DNA from: Hydractinia symbiolongicarpus
Taxonomy: Eukaryota > Cnidaria > Hydrozoa > Anthoathecata > Hydractiniidae
Assembly (NCBI RefSeq): GCF_029227915.1
Contig: NC_079882.1
Location: 26,295,001 to 26,355,000 of the forward strand
Direction of reading: 5' to 3'
Length of the DNA stretch: 60,000 nucleotides
The notes under the pieces were generated by a model, which was not told the DNA's origin, ran no database searches, and saw only the letters and a list, made by a program, of their open reading frames with translations. Made by a program: the position numbers and the translations under genes. Shown here in pieces: positions 1-11,618 of this stretch. The number at the start of each line of letters is the position of its first letter. The stretch's first letter is position 1.

Positions 1-262
1 GTTTTACGATCGTTGAAACAACGTCTTTTTTCGACGTTGTATCAACGTTGATATCACGTCGGTTGAAACAACGTTGTGGAAACGACGTTGAAAAGACGTC
101 GATGATGCGACGTTGTATTCATGTCGGAGGGCAACGTTGAAAAGACGTTGAATTTACGTCGGTTGCATCGACGTTGCAGACCCAACGTTGATTAGACGTT
201 GAATGTTGGTTGCGACGTCGCGACCAGAATTCAACGTCTAATCAACGTTGAAAAGACGTCGT
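1..262. repeat. ACGTTG/GACGTC-rich repeat, truncated by the window edge
   Basis: This block is built from many short near-copies of CAACGTTGAAAAGACGTC and its reverse complement, in both orientations. It stops near GTGTGCCCACTGGG, after which ordinary AT-rich sequence begins. It looks like the end of a larger dispersed or tandem element that continues to the left of the window. No coding potential is seen. Confidence 0.75.
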
Positions 263-491
263 GTGCCCACTGGGTAGTATCTTACATTTTTGCTGGTATC
301 TCTCTAATACATCTTACCCTGGAGTAAATTTGGTATAGATAAATTTGTTTTTTTTTTATAAATTTCAAAACAAATACATTCTGGACCAAAGTGTCCACAC
401 AGGCTAGTATTAAATAACAAAGTTGGATGACTGACCAGTTTAGAAAAAATGAGGACATTGTCACTTGTTGTACATTGATTTTCCGTAATTT

Positions 492-3400
492 TCACTGTTC
501 CTTAAATCGATACATACACACTTGCGGAATACCATTTCGCAGTGAAATTATTTTAGTTCGGGCATCACAACGTAATAATTGAGTTTCGTACGGTACAAAG
601 TGTGGACACCATGTCGAAACAACGCTAATCCAAAAATAAGGTGAACATGGTACAAGTCTCAGCCCGTGTACATGTAATTGCTTATAGCTTATCTGACTTA
701 GGTGCGTAGCTTTTTCTATCTGTGGCAATGTAATAGCAACGGAGGATTTTAACAGGAAAATGAAATTAACAAAATGTAAATTACCTTTGCACAGTTGTCA
801 CTGTAACATACATCATGAATATCTTGTAAAAACTGTTTTGACAAGCTTTCCATGCGATTAAATATAATCCAGTTATTTTCTTTTTTCTGTTTTAGAGTCT
901 TGTTATCCACATTGGGTGACAATAACGTCACAATTTTATTGAAGTCATAAGGAATTTGATATCCATCTTGTTTTGCGTCCAATAAAAAACTTGGAATGTA
1001 GTTTATAATTTGTTTATATGAAGAGAGGTAGATGGGAATGAATTTGTGGACATTGTTTTGATGAAATAGGGCTCCAGTTATAACTTGAAGAGCGAATTCG
1101 AACGGCTTGTGTTTATGTAACGGATGCTCTACATACATAAATATAGAATAAAAATTATTTTTTTAATTTCACACATTTTTGTATCATCTTAATTGGCTGC
1201 TACATTAATAACAAAATACTTCCATGCTTTTGATAGACTAATTAGTCAAAATATTCGTTTTTCGGTCTAAATTTTTTATTTTATTGTAAAAACTCACCAT
1301 GTTCTCCCTCTGTGATAAGAATAAACACATAATCACAGAACTGCAAGTTTTTTTGAAGATATAATGCAATACCACCTTCTGAATCTACTGAAGCTTGCTC
1401 TAATAATGACGTCCGTACGTCCACATTATAAACTGTGAGAAGATAGGCAAAATCTCGAAGAAATTTTTCTAAGAGAATGCATCCAGGTCGATGCAGTATC
1501 ATAACAGTACAATGCTGACCTAGACAAGAATAACAAGTAAAAGTCAATGTGTAGGATGCCACAAACCATTGTTTTTCTGAATGAATAAATAAAATTGCCA
1601 TTAAAAATTGCCTTTATTTCAAGTTATAATGGATCCTGTCAGCATTAAAGAAAAAATAGTTTTAATCAAACGTTAGTAAACTACCTACCTTGTGTTAATT
1701 GTTCGGCACTGTGTTTAACGTGTTTCTTTTTACAAATTCTAGTCTTTATAATACAATAACATAAGACAAAAAAGACGAGAAAAAATATGGAAATAAAAAG
1801 TAATATGGACAGTATTTTTTCTGTATTCTTTTTTCGAATGACAAGAGTAAGAGGTTGAAGTCTCATATCGCAATCCAACGTTTGTAATCTTGTTAATCTC
1901 TCATCCATCTGATTTGGTGAAGCAGAACACAATTCAATGGCAACTTGCTGTACTGTTTTAAAAGTGGGAAGGCTATAACCTAAAATGAGAGATGAACTGT
2001 TTGACATGCTTTCTGTTACAACTTCTCAAACAATTTCTTTTCAACCATGCATGCTCATTAAGATCTATAAAAAAGTTACTTTGCACGCGCTCGAAATGTT
2101 ACTAATATTTTATTCGGTCTACAGTTACGCCACATGCAAACAGGTAGTTTTAAAAGGCGTGAAAGTTTCCTATCAAATGCTCAATCCACAATAATGACAC
2201 TTACGCGAACATTTTTCTTTTAAGTTTTCTCGGCTTTCTAAAACAAACATTAAAGCAGTTACGTAGTATCGCCTCTGTAACAACAAAATATTAATCCTAC
2301 TTACCTGTCAAAAAGCAAACTCTCGATTATAAAACTACAAACATGGGAGCACTTTAATCACTTGTAAAATAACAAAACGTGGGGGCAATTTAATCGCCTG
2401 TGTGTTACAAACTACTTACGGTTGTAAATATGTGTTAGCATCTCCATCTCGCATTTACCTATAAAACCCAAATAAAAAGGTTAGTTTTTTCCTCACAAGA
2501 TTATTATCAGCATGTTGCTGAGGTATAAAGGTAGCACAATTTGCTTAGTAGCAGGTTAGAACCCGGAAATCAGTAGACTTTATATGAAGTGATTGCAAAA
2601 AACTCTGTTAGCATGTTACAGAGATTGCATAACTAAATATAAATTTGTAATGTTTGTCAACCTTAAATCAGAAACCTGTGGCTTCTAATTAACGAGTTTT
2701 TACGCAAACGCCGTCCGTATAAGTTCTGAAATTTGAAATTTAACAGAACACAAAAACCATAAGCTACCATGGTAACATAATTGATATGTGACGTACCTGT
2801 TGCATTCTGCACCAACTTTTGTTGTTTGTAGGTAGGTAATGAAATTATGGTAACTTCATAAGACACTTCAGCTTTCATTGTGATCGGTACCATCCTTTCA
2901 CGGTTCCGACGAAGCTGCAGAGTATACAAATTTATAATATTTTTTGATTTATAACCTTAAAGCCGAGTAAATCATGTCAATAATGTTATGTAGAAAAACA
3001 ATGAAAATAAAATTGCTACTATGTAAATTCAGTGGGAAGGGGACAGCTGCCAAGGGTGCTGCAAAGATCAACGAGTTTGTTTTAGAAAATGCACCTTTTC
3101 TACGGCGTCAATTGTCTTTAAACAAAGTGTGGTATAAATTACATTTTACCTCTTTGGCACCAAAATTTAAGTAAAAAGATGTTAGCCGTTGACGTGATTT
3201 GATCAAAACCAAATATCCCCAGCATTCTACAAATCAATGAAATAAAAAGTTCGTATTTTACTAACTTTTTTTCTAAAAAAGTTCTAAAAATAGTGTAAAA
3301 TTATGTACCAATATTTTTAGGTGCCAGCAATTTACTAAACTCCAACATCAATAAAAAGGAGCCGTTAGTAATTACTTGTAGCTCTATCTTGGCTTTGTCG

Positions 3401-4261
3401 CACATCAAATGTGCATTGGAACAAGCTTGTGCCAGGTTAACCAGTGTTTGATTTGAAGGTTGAATAGCTGAAACATAATAACAAGATTTTTCGTTTTCTA
3501 GTTTTCCGTAATGCAATATTTATATAATTTAAACCCATTGTGAATAACAGATATTATCTGTGATTACCTGCTTATACGAAACGATAACAGAATGTGAAAC
3601 ATTGTACTATCTGATGCTTTGTATAAATATGAACACATTATTAACAAAATAGTTCAACCGGGTCATAATAAAACACATTGTCACTACCAATAATCTTTAA
3701 CTGGGAATTAAAAGTTTATTTTAGGAGAACTACACATTAAGAAGTGTGTTATGTGGAAACATTGCCCTTTTAAAGCTTTTGCTTGATGGCAATCGTGGAC
3801 GTCAATCATGCAAGTAACTTAAAACCAATGAGATGAGGAACTAGCCTATATGGCAGCGATTTATAACTTATATGCTAAGTTTATACTGTCTATAGTGCAG
3901 TAGAAGACTAGAAGACTGCTACATGGTTATCTGTTTTTTGTTAACACAAGAGCTTGGAGGTGTTTTCTCTCCTCTCGTGTTAGTTTTATAGCTTTTACAG
4001 TCAGTGAAATTCTAGATGCAGGAACACAAATTAAGTTATGGTTAAACATTGTTGACATAACAGTTCAAGTTTGTTAACATTCAATAAAAAACAAACAAAA
4101 ATACCACACTTACACTGGTTTACGTATTGACTTTCAAACGAATGTGCATCGCATTTCAATTTATTATCTAAACATAACAACGAAATTAACACGAAACTTT
4201 TAAAAAGAGTTGGCGGTGGTAATTTGTTTTTGAGAATATTGATTACCTGAACTCTTGACAT
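492..4261 (-). CDS. SEFIR-domain single-pass receptor, IL-17 receptor-like
   Basis: Seven exons join in perfect phase: 4261-4114, 3467-3376, 2914-2797, 1979-1689, 1519-1298, 1128-785 and 719-492 (stop included), 1443 nt, 480 residues. All six introns are GT-AG. Exon 1 carries the start and a short hydrophobic stretch (about residues 20-31) that could be a signal peptide. Exons 2-4 give a small ectodomain with possible N-glycosylation sites (NQS, NQT, NAT). A strong transmembrane segment lies at about 174-197, followed by a basic stop-transfer run. Residues about 217-395 match the SEFIR fold of IL-17 receptors and CIKS/Act1: the ILHRPGC strand, an acidic LLEQASVDSEGG segment, the FCDYVFILITEGEH strand, then FIPIYLSSY and GYQIPYDFNKI. 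SEFIR domains bind other SEFIR domains to recruit an adaptor, so a role in IL-17-type signalling is inferred. The fold call is by motif resemblance. The ectodomain is shorter than in vertebrate IL-17 receptors, so a missed exon is possible. Confidence 0.85.
785..1519 (-). other. SEFIR domain coding exons (two exons)
   Basis: The cytoplasmic signalling domain is split between 1519-1298 (74 codons, phase 1 on both sides) and 1128-785 (114 codons, ending in phase 0). The first half holds the N-terminal strand and the helix ending in LRDFAYLL, then DVRTSLLEQASVDSEGG and the FCDYVFILITEG strand. The second half holds FALQVITGALF, KFIPIYLSS and the IPYDFNKI segment that corresponds to the end of known SEFIR domains. 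The last exon (719-492) adds 75 residues after the domain with no recognised motif. Confidence 0.8.
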
Positions 4262-4290
4262 GATTCTTAGGAAGTTTCTGAAAGGGTAAG
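4262..4290 (-). promoter_or_regulatory. Splice acceptor just upstream of the SEFIR gene start codon
   Basis: On the minus strand a pyrimidine tract reading TTACCCTTTCAG ends 16 nt before the ATG at 4261. It could be the 3' splice site of a 5'UTR intron or a spliced-leader acceptor. It supports the chosen start but no leader exon was identified. Confidence 0.55.
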
Positions 4291-4439
4291 AAAAGGAAGA
4301 TAATCCAACATCGTTTTGTAATAATTTTAGAGTTGAACCCTATCAGACTAAATCTTAAGAACTAACAATAACTTGAGTAAATATTTTATACACGTTCTAT
4401 CTATCCTTTTTAATTATTTAGATGATTTAATTTCACTTA

Positions 4440-4640
4440 TTTCGCGAATTTTTACGACTTTCGCGAAACAAAGACTTAGCGAAAAATGGCGTAGACACGA
4501 TTAGTGAAATAAATCTCCACTAACATTCTACTTTTCGCAAAGTTCGTGAAATTTTGGTGAAAAGTTTTCAACCACATAACATTGTTCTTATTGTCTGTGA
4601 TTCGCAAAATTCAATTTTCGCAATAGTACTCATTCGAAAA
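4440..4640. repeat. TTCGCGAA-rich dispersed repeat remnant
   Basis: The palindromic word TTCGCGAA and shortened forms (TTCGCAAA, TTAGCGAAA, TTCGTGAAA) recur about eight times in 200 bases on both strands. This is typical of a decayed low-complexity or foldback element. Confidence 0.4.
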
Positions 4641-4925
4641 ATTTTGGATTGATTTATTTTTTGGCACCGTAGCCACCATGGTTAATAACTGAAACAATAT
4701 TTTTTATGTCATTTGCTTTAGTTCTTTGGAACTATATTTTTATGTTTCGTGTCATTGTCCCCTGAAAGACCACAGAAACAAAAATTTTGCCATTATAATT
4801 TCATCTGCATACCTTTTGTGTTGGTGTGGCAACGGCACAATGCATTGTCATGTATATCCAGAACCACCAATGACCCATCGGACTTCTTCACTGTGTTTTC
4901 CTGAAGAAGAAAATAAAAAATAAAA

Positions 4926-5000
4926 TACAGTTAACTCCGGTAAGCCGAACCTCCAAGGGACCGATAAAAATAGTTCGACTTAACGAAAGTTTGAGCAAAA
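4926..5000. mobile_element. Possible pogo/Tigger-like terminal inverted repeat remnant
   Basis: The sequence TACAGTTAACTCCGG followed by AGCCGAACCTCCAAGGGACC resembles pogo/Tigger family termini (TA target, CAGT start, then a CCGG...CGAAC pattern). A partner terminus was not found nearby, so this would be a solo or truncated end. Confidence 0.35.
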
Positions 5001-6025
5001 CGATTCTCCTGTTTAGTCGAATTTAGTCTAAAATAAGATTATAGTTTGAATTGAAGCGTTTTTTTCAACAACAGTTACCGGAAAAAGGTGCAATCTTTAC
5101 CATAAGAAAGGCATGCAAGTCCATTGTAAATAGAATTTTCCTTAACAGACAACATTATCTACCTTTATTAAAACGGGAGTTGATGAAAGCTAAAAATACG
5201 TCAAATAAAGCAAGCCTCAGAAAAGAAGAAATTTTCGCTGGAAGAAACTTTTGTTATTTTTTCTTAGACGTGTTTGGCGGAAGAAACTTTTGCGGAGAAT
5301 GAGATTAAATTATCGAAAAGTTTCTTTCCGCGAAGGTTTTTCTCTTGCAGTGTGTTTGCAGTTTTTAAAAATACAGTTATAAGGACAATAAAGTTGTTTG
5401 AAATTACTGACAAAAAAGATTGCCACGTAACTTTTAATAAAATAATGTAACAACAAAATATCTGCAGAGCTGGGGCTCACTATGCCATACTTACTATGAA
5501 AAGTAACTTAAACTTTAGCCTAAACATCTTCTAAGCGTTATACTTTTAAACGAAGAGTACTAATGGCAACTAAAGAAGCAATTTTTAGGAAAACAATTGT
5601 AATAATATAAAAATAATAATAAATAAAGTATATATAAAACAAAATTAGAAAATTAACCTTTTACAAAGTTCATACGTTTATCTCGGATGAAGATTTTTTC
5701 GGATCTACATCATTATCTACAAACGCTGTTAGACATTACTAATCCACTTATAGAAATGTCAAAACTTAATTGTTACGACAGACGATGCATACTGCGTTAC
5801 ATAAACAGTCACCGGGCTTTCAAAATATATATTTATGTTGTTGTTTTAATATTAAGTCGTATGTAATGTGAAAGACTGCATAATATATGTGACTTTTGTT
5901 AGCGTGATTAAATATGGACAACTCTTTGTAAACCTTACGTAGTAATGTCAGAGTGGCATACGAGGCATGTTCGGAGTGATAGTAACAAATTTTCGTTAAT
6001 TACTATAGCCTAAAATGTTTGTATC

Positions 6026-6060
6026 GTGTTACCAGTAACAAAAAAATGTTACTGGTTACA
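6026..6060. repeat. Hairpin-forming inverted repeat
   Basis: GTTACCAGTAAC and GTTACTGGTTAC form a 12-bp stem with one mismatch around a short A-rich loop. No function can be assigned. Confidence 0.5.
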
Positions 6061-8619
6061 AAAACTCTTATTACTAAAAAATTTCCTTGTGTCGCCACAT
6101 TCAACAACAATTCTAAGTCAACATTTTTGCATGCAGCCAATCAGAATGAAGTGATTAGGAGACACGATAAATTCTTTAGGCGATTGTAACATGTTTGAAT
6201 TTTTTGTTATATGGCCTAAATTATGGTCTTGTGTCACCGCGGCTTACATATGCGCTCGATGCGGAGAGTTGATCTTCTACTTTGTATTTCATGTCAATTA
6301 CCACATATATTTGAATGGTGAAGTTATTTTACAACTGTGAAGAAGCGTTCGAGATATTTTTAGTGCAAGCTACAGGGTAGTCTCGTTGCTAAACGGCGTT
6401 TTTTAAATGTAAATATTTACTTTGACAACATTAGTAGCCATTTTTGAAAATAATGAAAAGACTTGGAAAGCGTTTTATTTTAAAAAGATTCAAGCTGGAG
6501 AGAGGTGTTGCAAATTTATGAATGGTTGATATCAGCATATTTAGATGTCGATTCCATAATCTTTTTTGCTGGTTATCTCTTTAGCAGGTTGATTCTCACT
6601 CTTGTCTTCAGAACGTAGTGCCAATTTTAGGATTTGAAAATTAAATAATTTAAAACTAAAACAGAAACATGGTACAACATTGCGAAAACTAAAATTTTTA
6701 TAAAGTGGTAATATAATTTTGCAAAAAGATATCTTGTTAAAAGTATTTTTAACTATAATTTTGATTTTGTTTTTTTTACTAAATTAAATGTAGAAAAGTT
6801 AATACAGAATTTTCGTGCCTTGTTGGAAAGTTTATTCCAAAGCGATAGAAAATGACCGTCCTTTAAACGCTTTTCAAAGTGACTGCACATTTAACTTTCA
6901 AGAAATCAAGCATCGACTGGTGACTTGCGATTCAACAACACTAGCACAACGTAAGGTAGAAACCCACAATTGATACAATCAGTTTGTTCAGTAACTGGAA
7001 AAAATGCCACTTGTTCTTTTAATTCTTCGAAAAAGTCTAAAAGGGGGAGTTTAAACATTCCTTAGAATTTAATATCAGATTGATGAGAAAGTTACAGGTG
7101 ATTGGAACTATTCTGGATAAACCGTTCATCTTTCTGAATAAACCGTTCACAAACCGTTCATTCCGGAAAATCCGAAAGCGCTTGTAACGAATATATAACA
7201 GAATTATACGCATGCTTTTTTGCAATATTTCTCATCGACGATTTCCATTTCAATTTGATACCTTTATAGGTGTCACATGTGTGTCCAGGGGTAAAGAGGC
7301 TGTTTTTAATGAAATTTTTTAGTTCTTTGTTTTCTCTCGATGGATGTATTTTTTTTTCATCAATCAATCATAAGCAATGATGATCATGATGGCACAACAT
7401 CGTTTATTAGAGGGGGCAAAAAAAACATTGAAAGAGGGCGTTTGAGTTGGGAACGTTAAAAGTAATTCTAGACCTGCACTAATTTGCTTTTATTCCGTAA
7501 GGAAATTCAGAATGATTTAGTTCTTAATGTGTTCCTTTTTTAGCAAAATATTAGCCTTTAACGTTTTTTTTAGTCCTTGCATCCTAGGTACTAGGGATCT
7601 CTTGGCCCCTGGGAGTCGTAATAAAATATAAGAGGGAAATTTCCCGGGGTCATAATTTCCAGCTACTCCGGCCACAAATCCGGCCAAAATAAACGGCCGT
7701 TGCAATTTTTGCAGTCCATACCTGGAGCAGGCAAAAAAAGGGGAAAAAGTGCAGAAGGCAGGCAAGCTTAATGTTCACTAATTTTTAAATTTCGTACGGT
7801 TTTGGTAGTATTGATAGCTATTGGACTTATTTAACTTAATACTTAATAGTCAAAGTCGCACATGGAAAGGTCACTGCCTGCTGAAACTTCTGTCATGAGT
7901 GGTCTTATATAAAGGTTGTCTTCAAAATTATAGTAGTGTTTATATTTTATACGATTATAGCCTGGCTAATTTTGAGGAATATACAATGTCAATTTTTCTA
8001 GGAGGCACCTATAAAATAGTTCTAGCTAGAGTGTTAAACGTTCCGATTTGAGTTGAACCTTTGAAATTTCTTTCCATCTCTAGTATAGCTAAAAATGTTG
8101 TGTAGCTAGATAGATGACATGACTTAAATGCTCTACCGACTGGACTACTCTTATTAATAGCTATCAGATAATTTAGTTCCATGGCTATCTAAATACTTCT
8201 GTCACATCGAATCAGAATCTTCTGAAAAGGATATTCTTCTATCAATAAGGAGGACCATTTGATTGATTCACACATGCCCATCACAATATAGAATAATCTT
8301 TAATTAATATTATGGGCTTTTGACAAGCAATTCCTGTCCCATCAAAGTGCTACTAAAACTCTGTGTTCTATGTGTAACTCACTCTACAAATTTGCGCAAG
8401 GATAATTCTAATAAGTTCAGATAAGACCACACGTTTTATCCAAAATAATAAAGCCAAAATATACAGAATATCTTACTATGTGCAACTACACAAAAATGAA
8501 TATATTATTCTTGACCTCCCTTTATACAATGTCTATACAATAGACGCGAGAGAGTGCAACATCGGCAATTATTAATTTTTTAAGCTTTGTTAGTCTTACT
8601 TACCCATCCAGCCTTTTTT

Positions 8620-9565
8620 CAGGAGAGGCGTGCGATCACATGCGCATGCCTTGGCACACGCCTAAATCGTTTTGGACGTGTGATTAATCACACTCCTAAA
8701 AAATAGAGTTTTCAAAATCAACCTATATAATCCATTTTGTAGCGTGCGACGGCAGCCCTTGAAATAATTTTCAGAGACTCGTCAAAAAGAATTTCCGCCA
8801 CATTTCGTTGTACAAAACGTCTGATAGATTTCTGTCTTGGTCGAAAACTTTTAGTCTCTGAATTATTGAATAGTCCTGGTCCTTTTAATCTATGAGCAAT
8901 CCTATTCATAGCCAACCTGACCATCCTAGCTAATTCACTGACTCTTGACTTAGTTAAAAGAACTACGTGGACATAAATCTCTTTTGCCTAGCCCCTTCGT
9001 CGTTGGTCTCACACAAGAAATCCAGCCGTGCTGTTCTTCACTAATGCGGTGGTGAATGCAGACGGAGCACAGATGAATCAAGTCTGCAAAACTGCACTTA
9101 CAAGCGGAACAGACATTTTATCATGGATTTAATTGTAGATAATTTCTTCATTTGACAAAACAATTGGAAACCATGTCCAAATTTAATGGATTTTCTTTAT
9201 GCCGCAAGTGTTATTCAAACAATTTTAAAAACAAAACCCACATGCAGTAAAAAAAATTTTCTATATTAATTTTTAAAATGTAGCTGAACTTTTTAAATGA
9301 AGCTTTATTTAAGCCACGTGGATAGAGATTTTTTGTAATTTGAAAACAAAGAATATTTTTGCCCATTTGCTTGTGATGACCTGAAAAATAAGCAATAAAT
9401 TTATAAAAATGATAGTATTGTCATGCATGCTATTTCGGACATGTAGAAAAGGAGGTTAAGATTGAGAGAGTCGCTATACATAGATGTTTAATCATCATGT
9501 TTATTGTTCACGATTCAAACGTCCCCCACTTTTCTACCGCAAAATGAATGCGCAACAAAGATTAG
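8620..9565. repeat. Dispersed repeat, copy A
   Basis: This ~950-bp segment is closely similar to 17240-19045. Shared anchors in the same order include TCAGGAGAGGC, GATAGATTTC, GAATTATTGAATAGTC, TTAATTGTAGATAATTTC, CTATTTCGGACATGTAG and GAATGCGCAACAAAGATTA. Similarity stops sharply near 9565. A minus-strand open frame at 8718-8924 lies inside and has no recognised domain. The class is unknown. It lacks the 975-bp element that interrupts copy B. Confidence 0.7.
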
Positions 9566-11618
9566 CCTTAGTAGTTTTTTGATGTCGCGAAATGAAACCG
9601 TGCCAGCAATTGCGATGGCAATTGCTGATTGCCAACGCTAATTTCAAGGGCTGAGAACAACAACAAAAACAGAATGGTAGATATTTACCATGATGTTGTG
9701 AACTGGAAAAAAAATGAAAAGAAATGAATATAAAGAAATTCTCACAGATATTTTTCATTTTTCTGTAATTCTAAGCTTAATTTAACTCTCAAAGAAGGAT
9801 GTGAGTATCAAACCAGAGCAGTTATAAGCAAAACTGTTTTTAAAAGAACATTTCTTGTTATAGCTTTACTGCAAAATTTTCACATTTATGGACATCCACA
9901 ACAACAAAGTATAATTGCTTGTGGATGTGCCCTTTCAATAATTTATAACCAAGCAATTACATTTCCTGTTGATTTAAAACCCATCAGGGTAAGTTTTTGC
10001 TCTAGTCAATTATTGAAAATGTAATCTATATATTCTTTATAGGTTGTAGTTGTTGTAGAAAATTGTAGAAAATATAAGCCCCTTTGTGGTTTGGAGGTAG
10101 ATAGACAATCAGTACTGGAAAATATAAGAGATTATTTTCAATATTTTCATTTTATTTTTATTTTTCATTCTTAATAAGAAGCCCCAAAAAGAGAAAGAAT
10201 TAACTAAGAAGTAGAGCTAATGGTCAGATTAATTAATTAAATCTGGAGTTATAGTTACAGAATGCATCTGTGGTTGGTTTAGAGATGACTTGAAAAACCT
10301 AATAAAGCATACTTTATTTTGTTTTCGCAGGACATTCATCAAGAAATCAAAATACCTTTAAATTGTGGCGATGACACCAGTAGACTAACTACTTTTTCAG
10401 CTTCCTGAGGTTGACTAATATATATATATAGGAAATGTGTTTTTAATACATAATAACTTATCAACAATTACTATTCACCATGTAGATTATTTTTTCTAAT
10501 CATTTATTTCATTTCTACAGTTTTCTTAATTACCATATTCAGGTAAGGTTATAAAGCTACAAGTTTTTAATATCGTGATGCTTTAGATATTTAAAGATGT
10601 TTTTATGTTTTGTATACAAAATAACTTTTCAAATTTTACTATTGATTATTTACATTGTCATTACATTTTACTCATTTCTTTTATTTCTGAATTGCTTTTA
10701 AATTTGTTTTATTTACCTAAGTTATTATATAGCTCCTATGTCTGTTCTATAATAATCTAAAGAAAAAATCAAAGGAAATAGATTTCAATCCTTATTTGTG
10801 TAAAAGGAAGGACTGATGTCAAAAGTATATAACAATAAGCAAAATAAAACAACCTTCTGTTACTTGTTTGTCAATATCTTAAACTTGTAACTTGTGAAAC
10901 TTTGTTCAAAATCTTTAGTTCATTCATTTCTCATTATCGTTGATTTTATTAAAGGTTTTTCACAGTCATTTACCAAATCTTTCAGTTAGCTGAAGGCTTC
11001 CATACAATAATATAAAACACAGAAATTGGAGACTGTTTTTTATAAGTAAAAACGAAACAGAAACAAAGGAATTGCAATGCAGCAACTTCTCTTTTTATAA
11101 TCTATCGTTGTTAAAAAAATTGCAACAAAGAAATTGGAAATAGTATAAAATCATTGTCTATTTATACTGTTCTCTTTTTAAATGAAATTATCATATTCAC
11201 AAAGATAATAAATTTTATGTTTTACTGTGTTATTTTTTTGTCTTTTTACTCAAGTTATACTTCTGAAGGCTCTGGGGAATACATATCACAGTATGGAGCA
11301 ATTCACGTAAACAATGATTGTAATTTGTTTTGTGAACTTATAAAAGTTTAAATCGAATGACCTTGAATTTCAAAAGTGTAAAAATCAAACATTTTGTTTT
11401 GTTCAACCTTACAAGCTCGGTCTGTACTTTTAATGTCAATTAACGTGTGCTGTATAATATGCATACACTCAACCTTGGTTTTATTGCTGCTGACAGCAAA
11501 CCATCTTTATTTATAAAAACATTTTGTGACTCCATTGTCTGCATACATATAATCCAAACTGCCTTGCCTAAAATCTTGATTAAATCACTAAATTATTGTT
11601 ACTTTTTAGATCCTAAAA
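9566..11618. other. TSC2 upstream region
   Basis: No coding region is supported. The stretch is AT-rich with a short (AT)n run near 10419. It should contain the TSC2 promoter and possibly a 5'UTR exon, but no element can be pointed to with confidence. Confidence 0.4.
11600..11610 (+). promoter_or_regulatory. Splice acceptor upstream of the TSC2 start codon
   Basis: The tract TACTTTTTAG ends at 11609, nine bases before the start ATG at 11619. It implies either a 5'UTR intron or trans-splicing of a leader onto the TSC2 messenger. Confidence 0.55.

Larger units (their letters stand above)
4278..8619. other. Intergenic, repeat remnants only
   Basis: No coding region could be supported. The stretch holds a TTCGCGAA-rich block (4440-4640), a pogo-like terminus (4926-5000), an imperfect inverted repeat GGAAGAAACTTTT/AAAAGTTTCTTTCC around 5280-5335, a hairpin at 6026-6060, and three AAACCGTTCA repeats near 7120-7160. 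The small open frames here (for example 4726-4923, 5051-5302, 7517-7765) have no recognisable domain and look accidental. Confidence 0.5.

Noticed and set aside
2290-2460. Possible extra ectodomain exon of the SEFIR gene, with good donor-like sites on the minus strand (near 2305 and 2418)
   Set aside because: The pieces either contain a stop in the required phase or do not preserve frame between the neighbouring phase-1 exons.
8718-8924. Arg-rich minus-strand frame in dispersed repeat copy A, considered as a transposase remnant
   Set aside because: The aligned part of copy B is truncated, no transposase motif is visible and the frame is only 68 codons.
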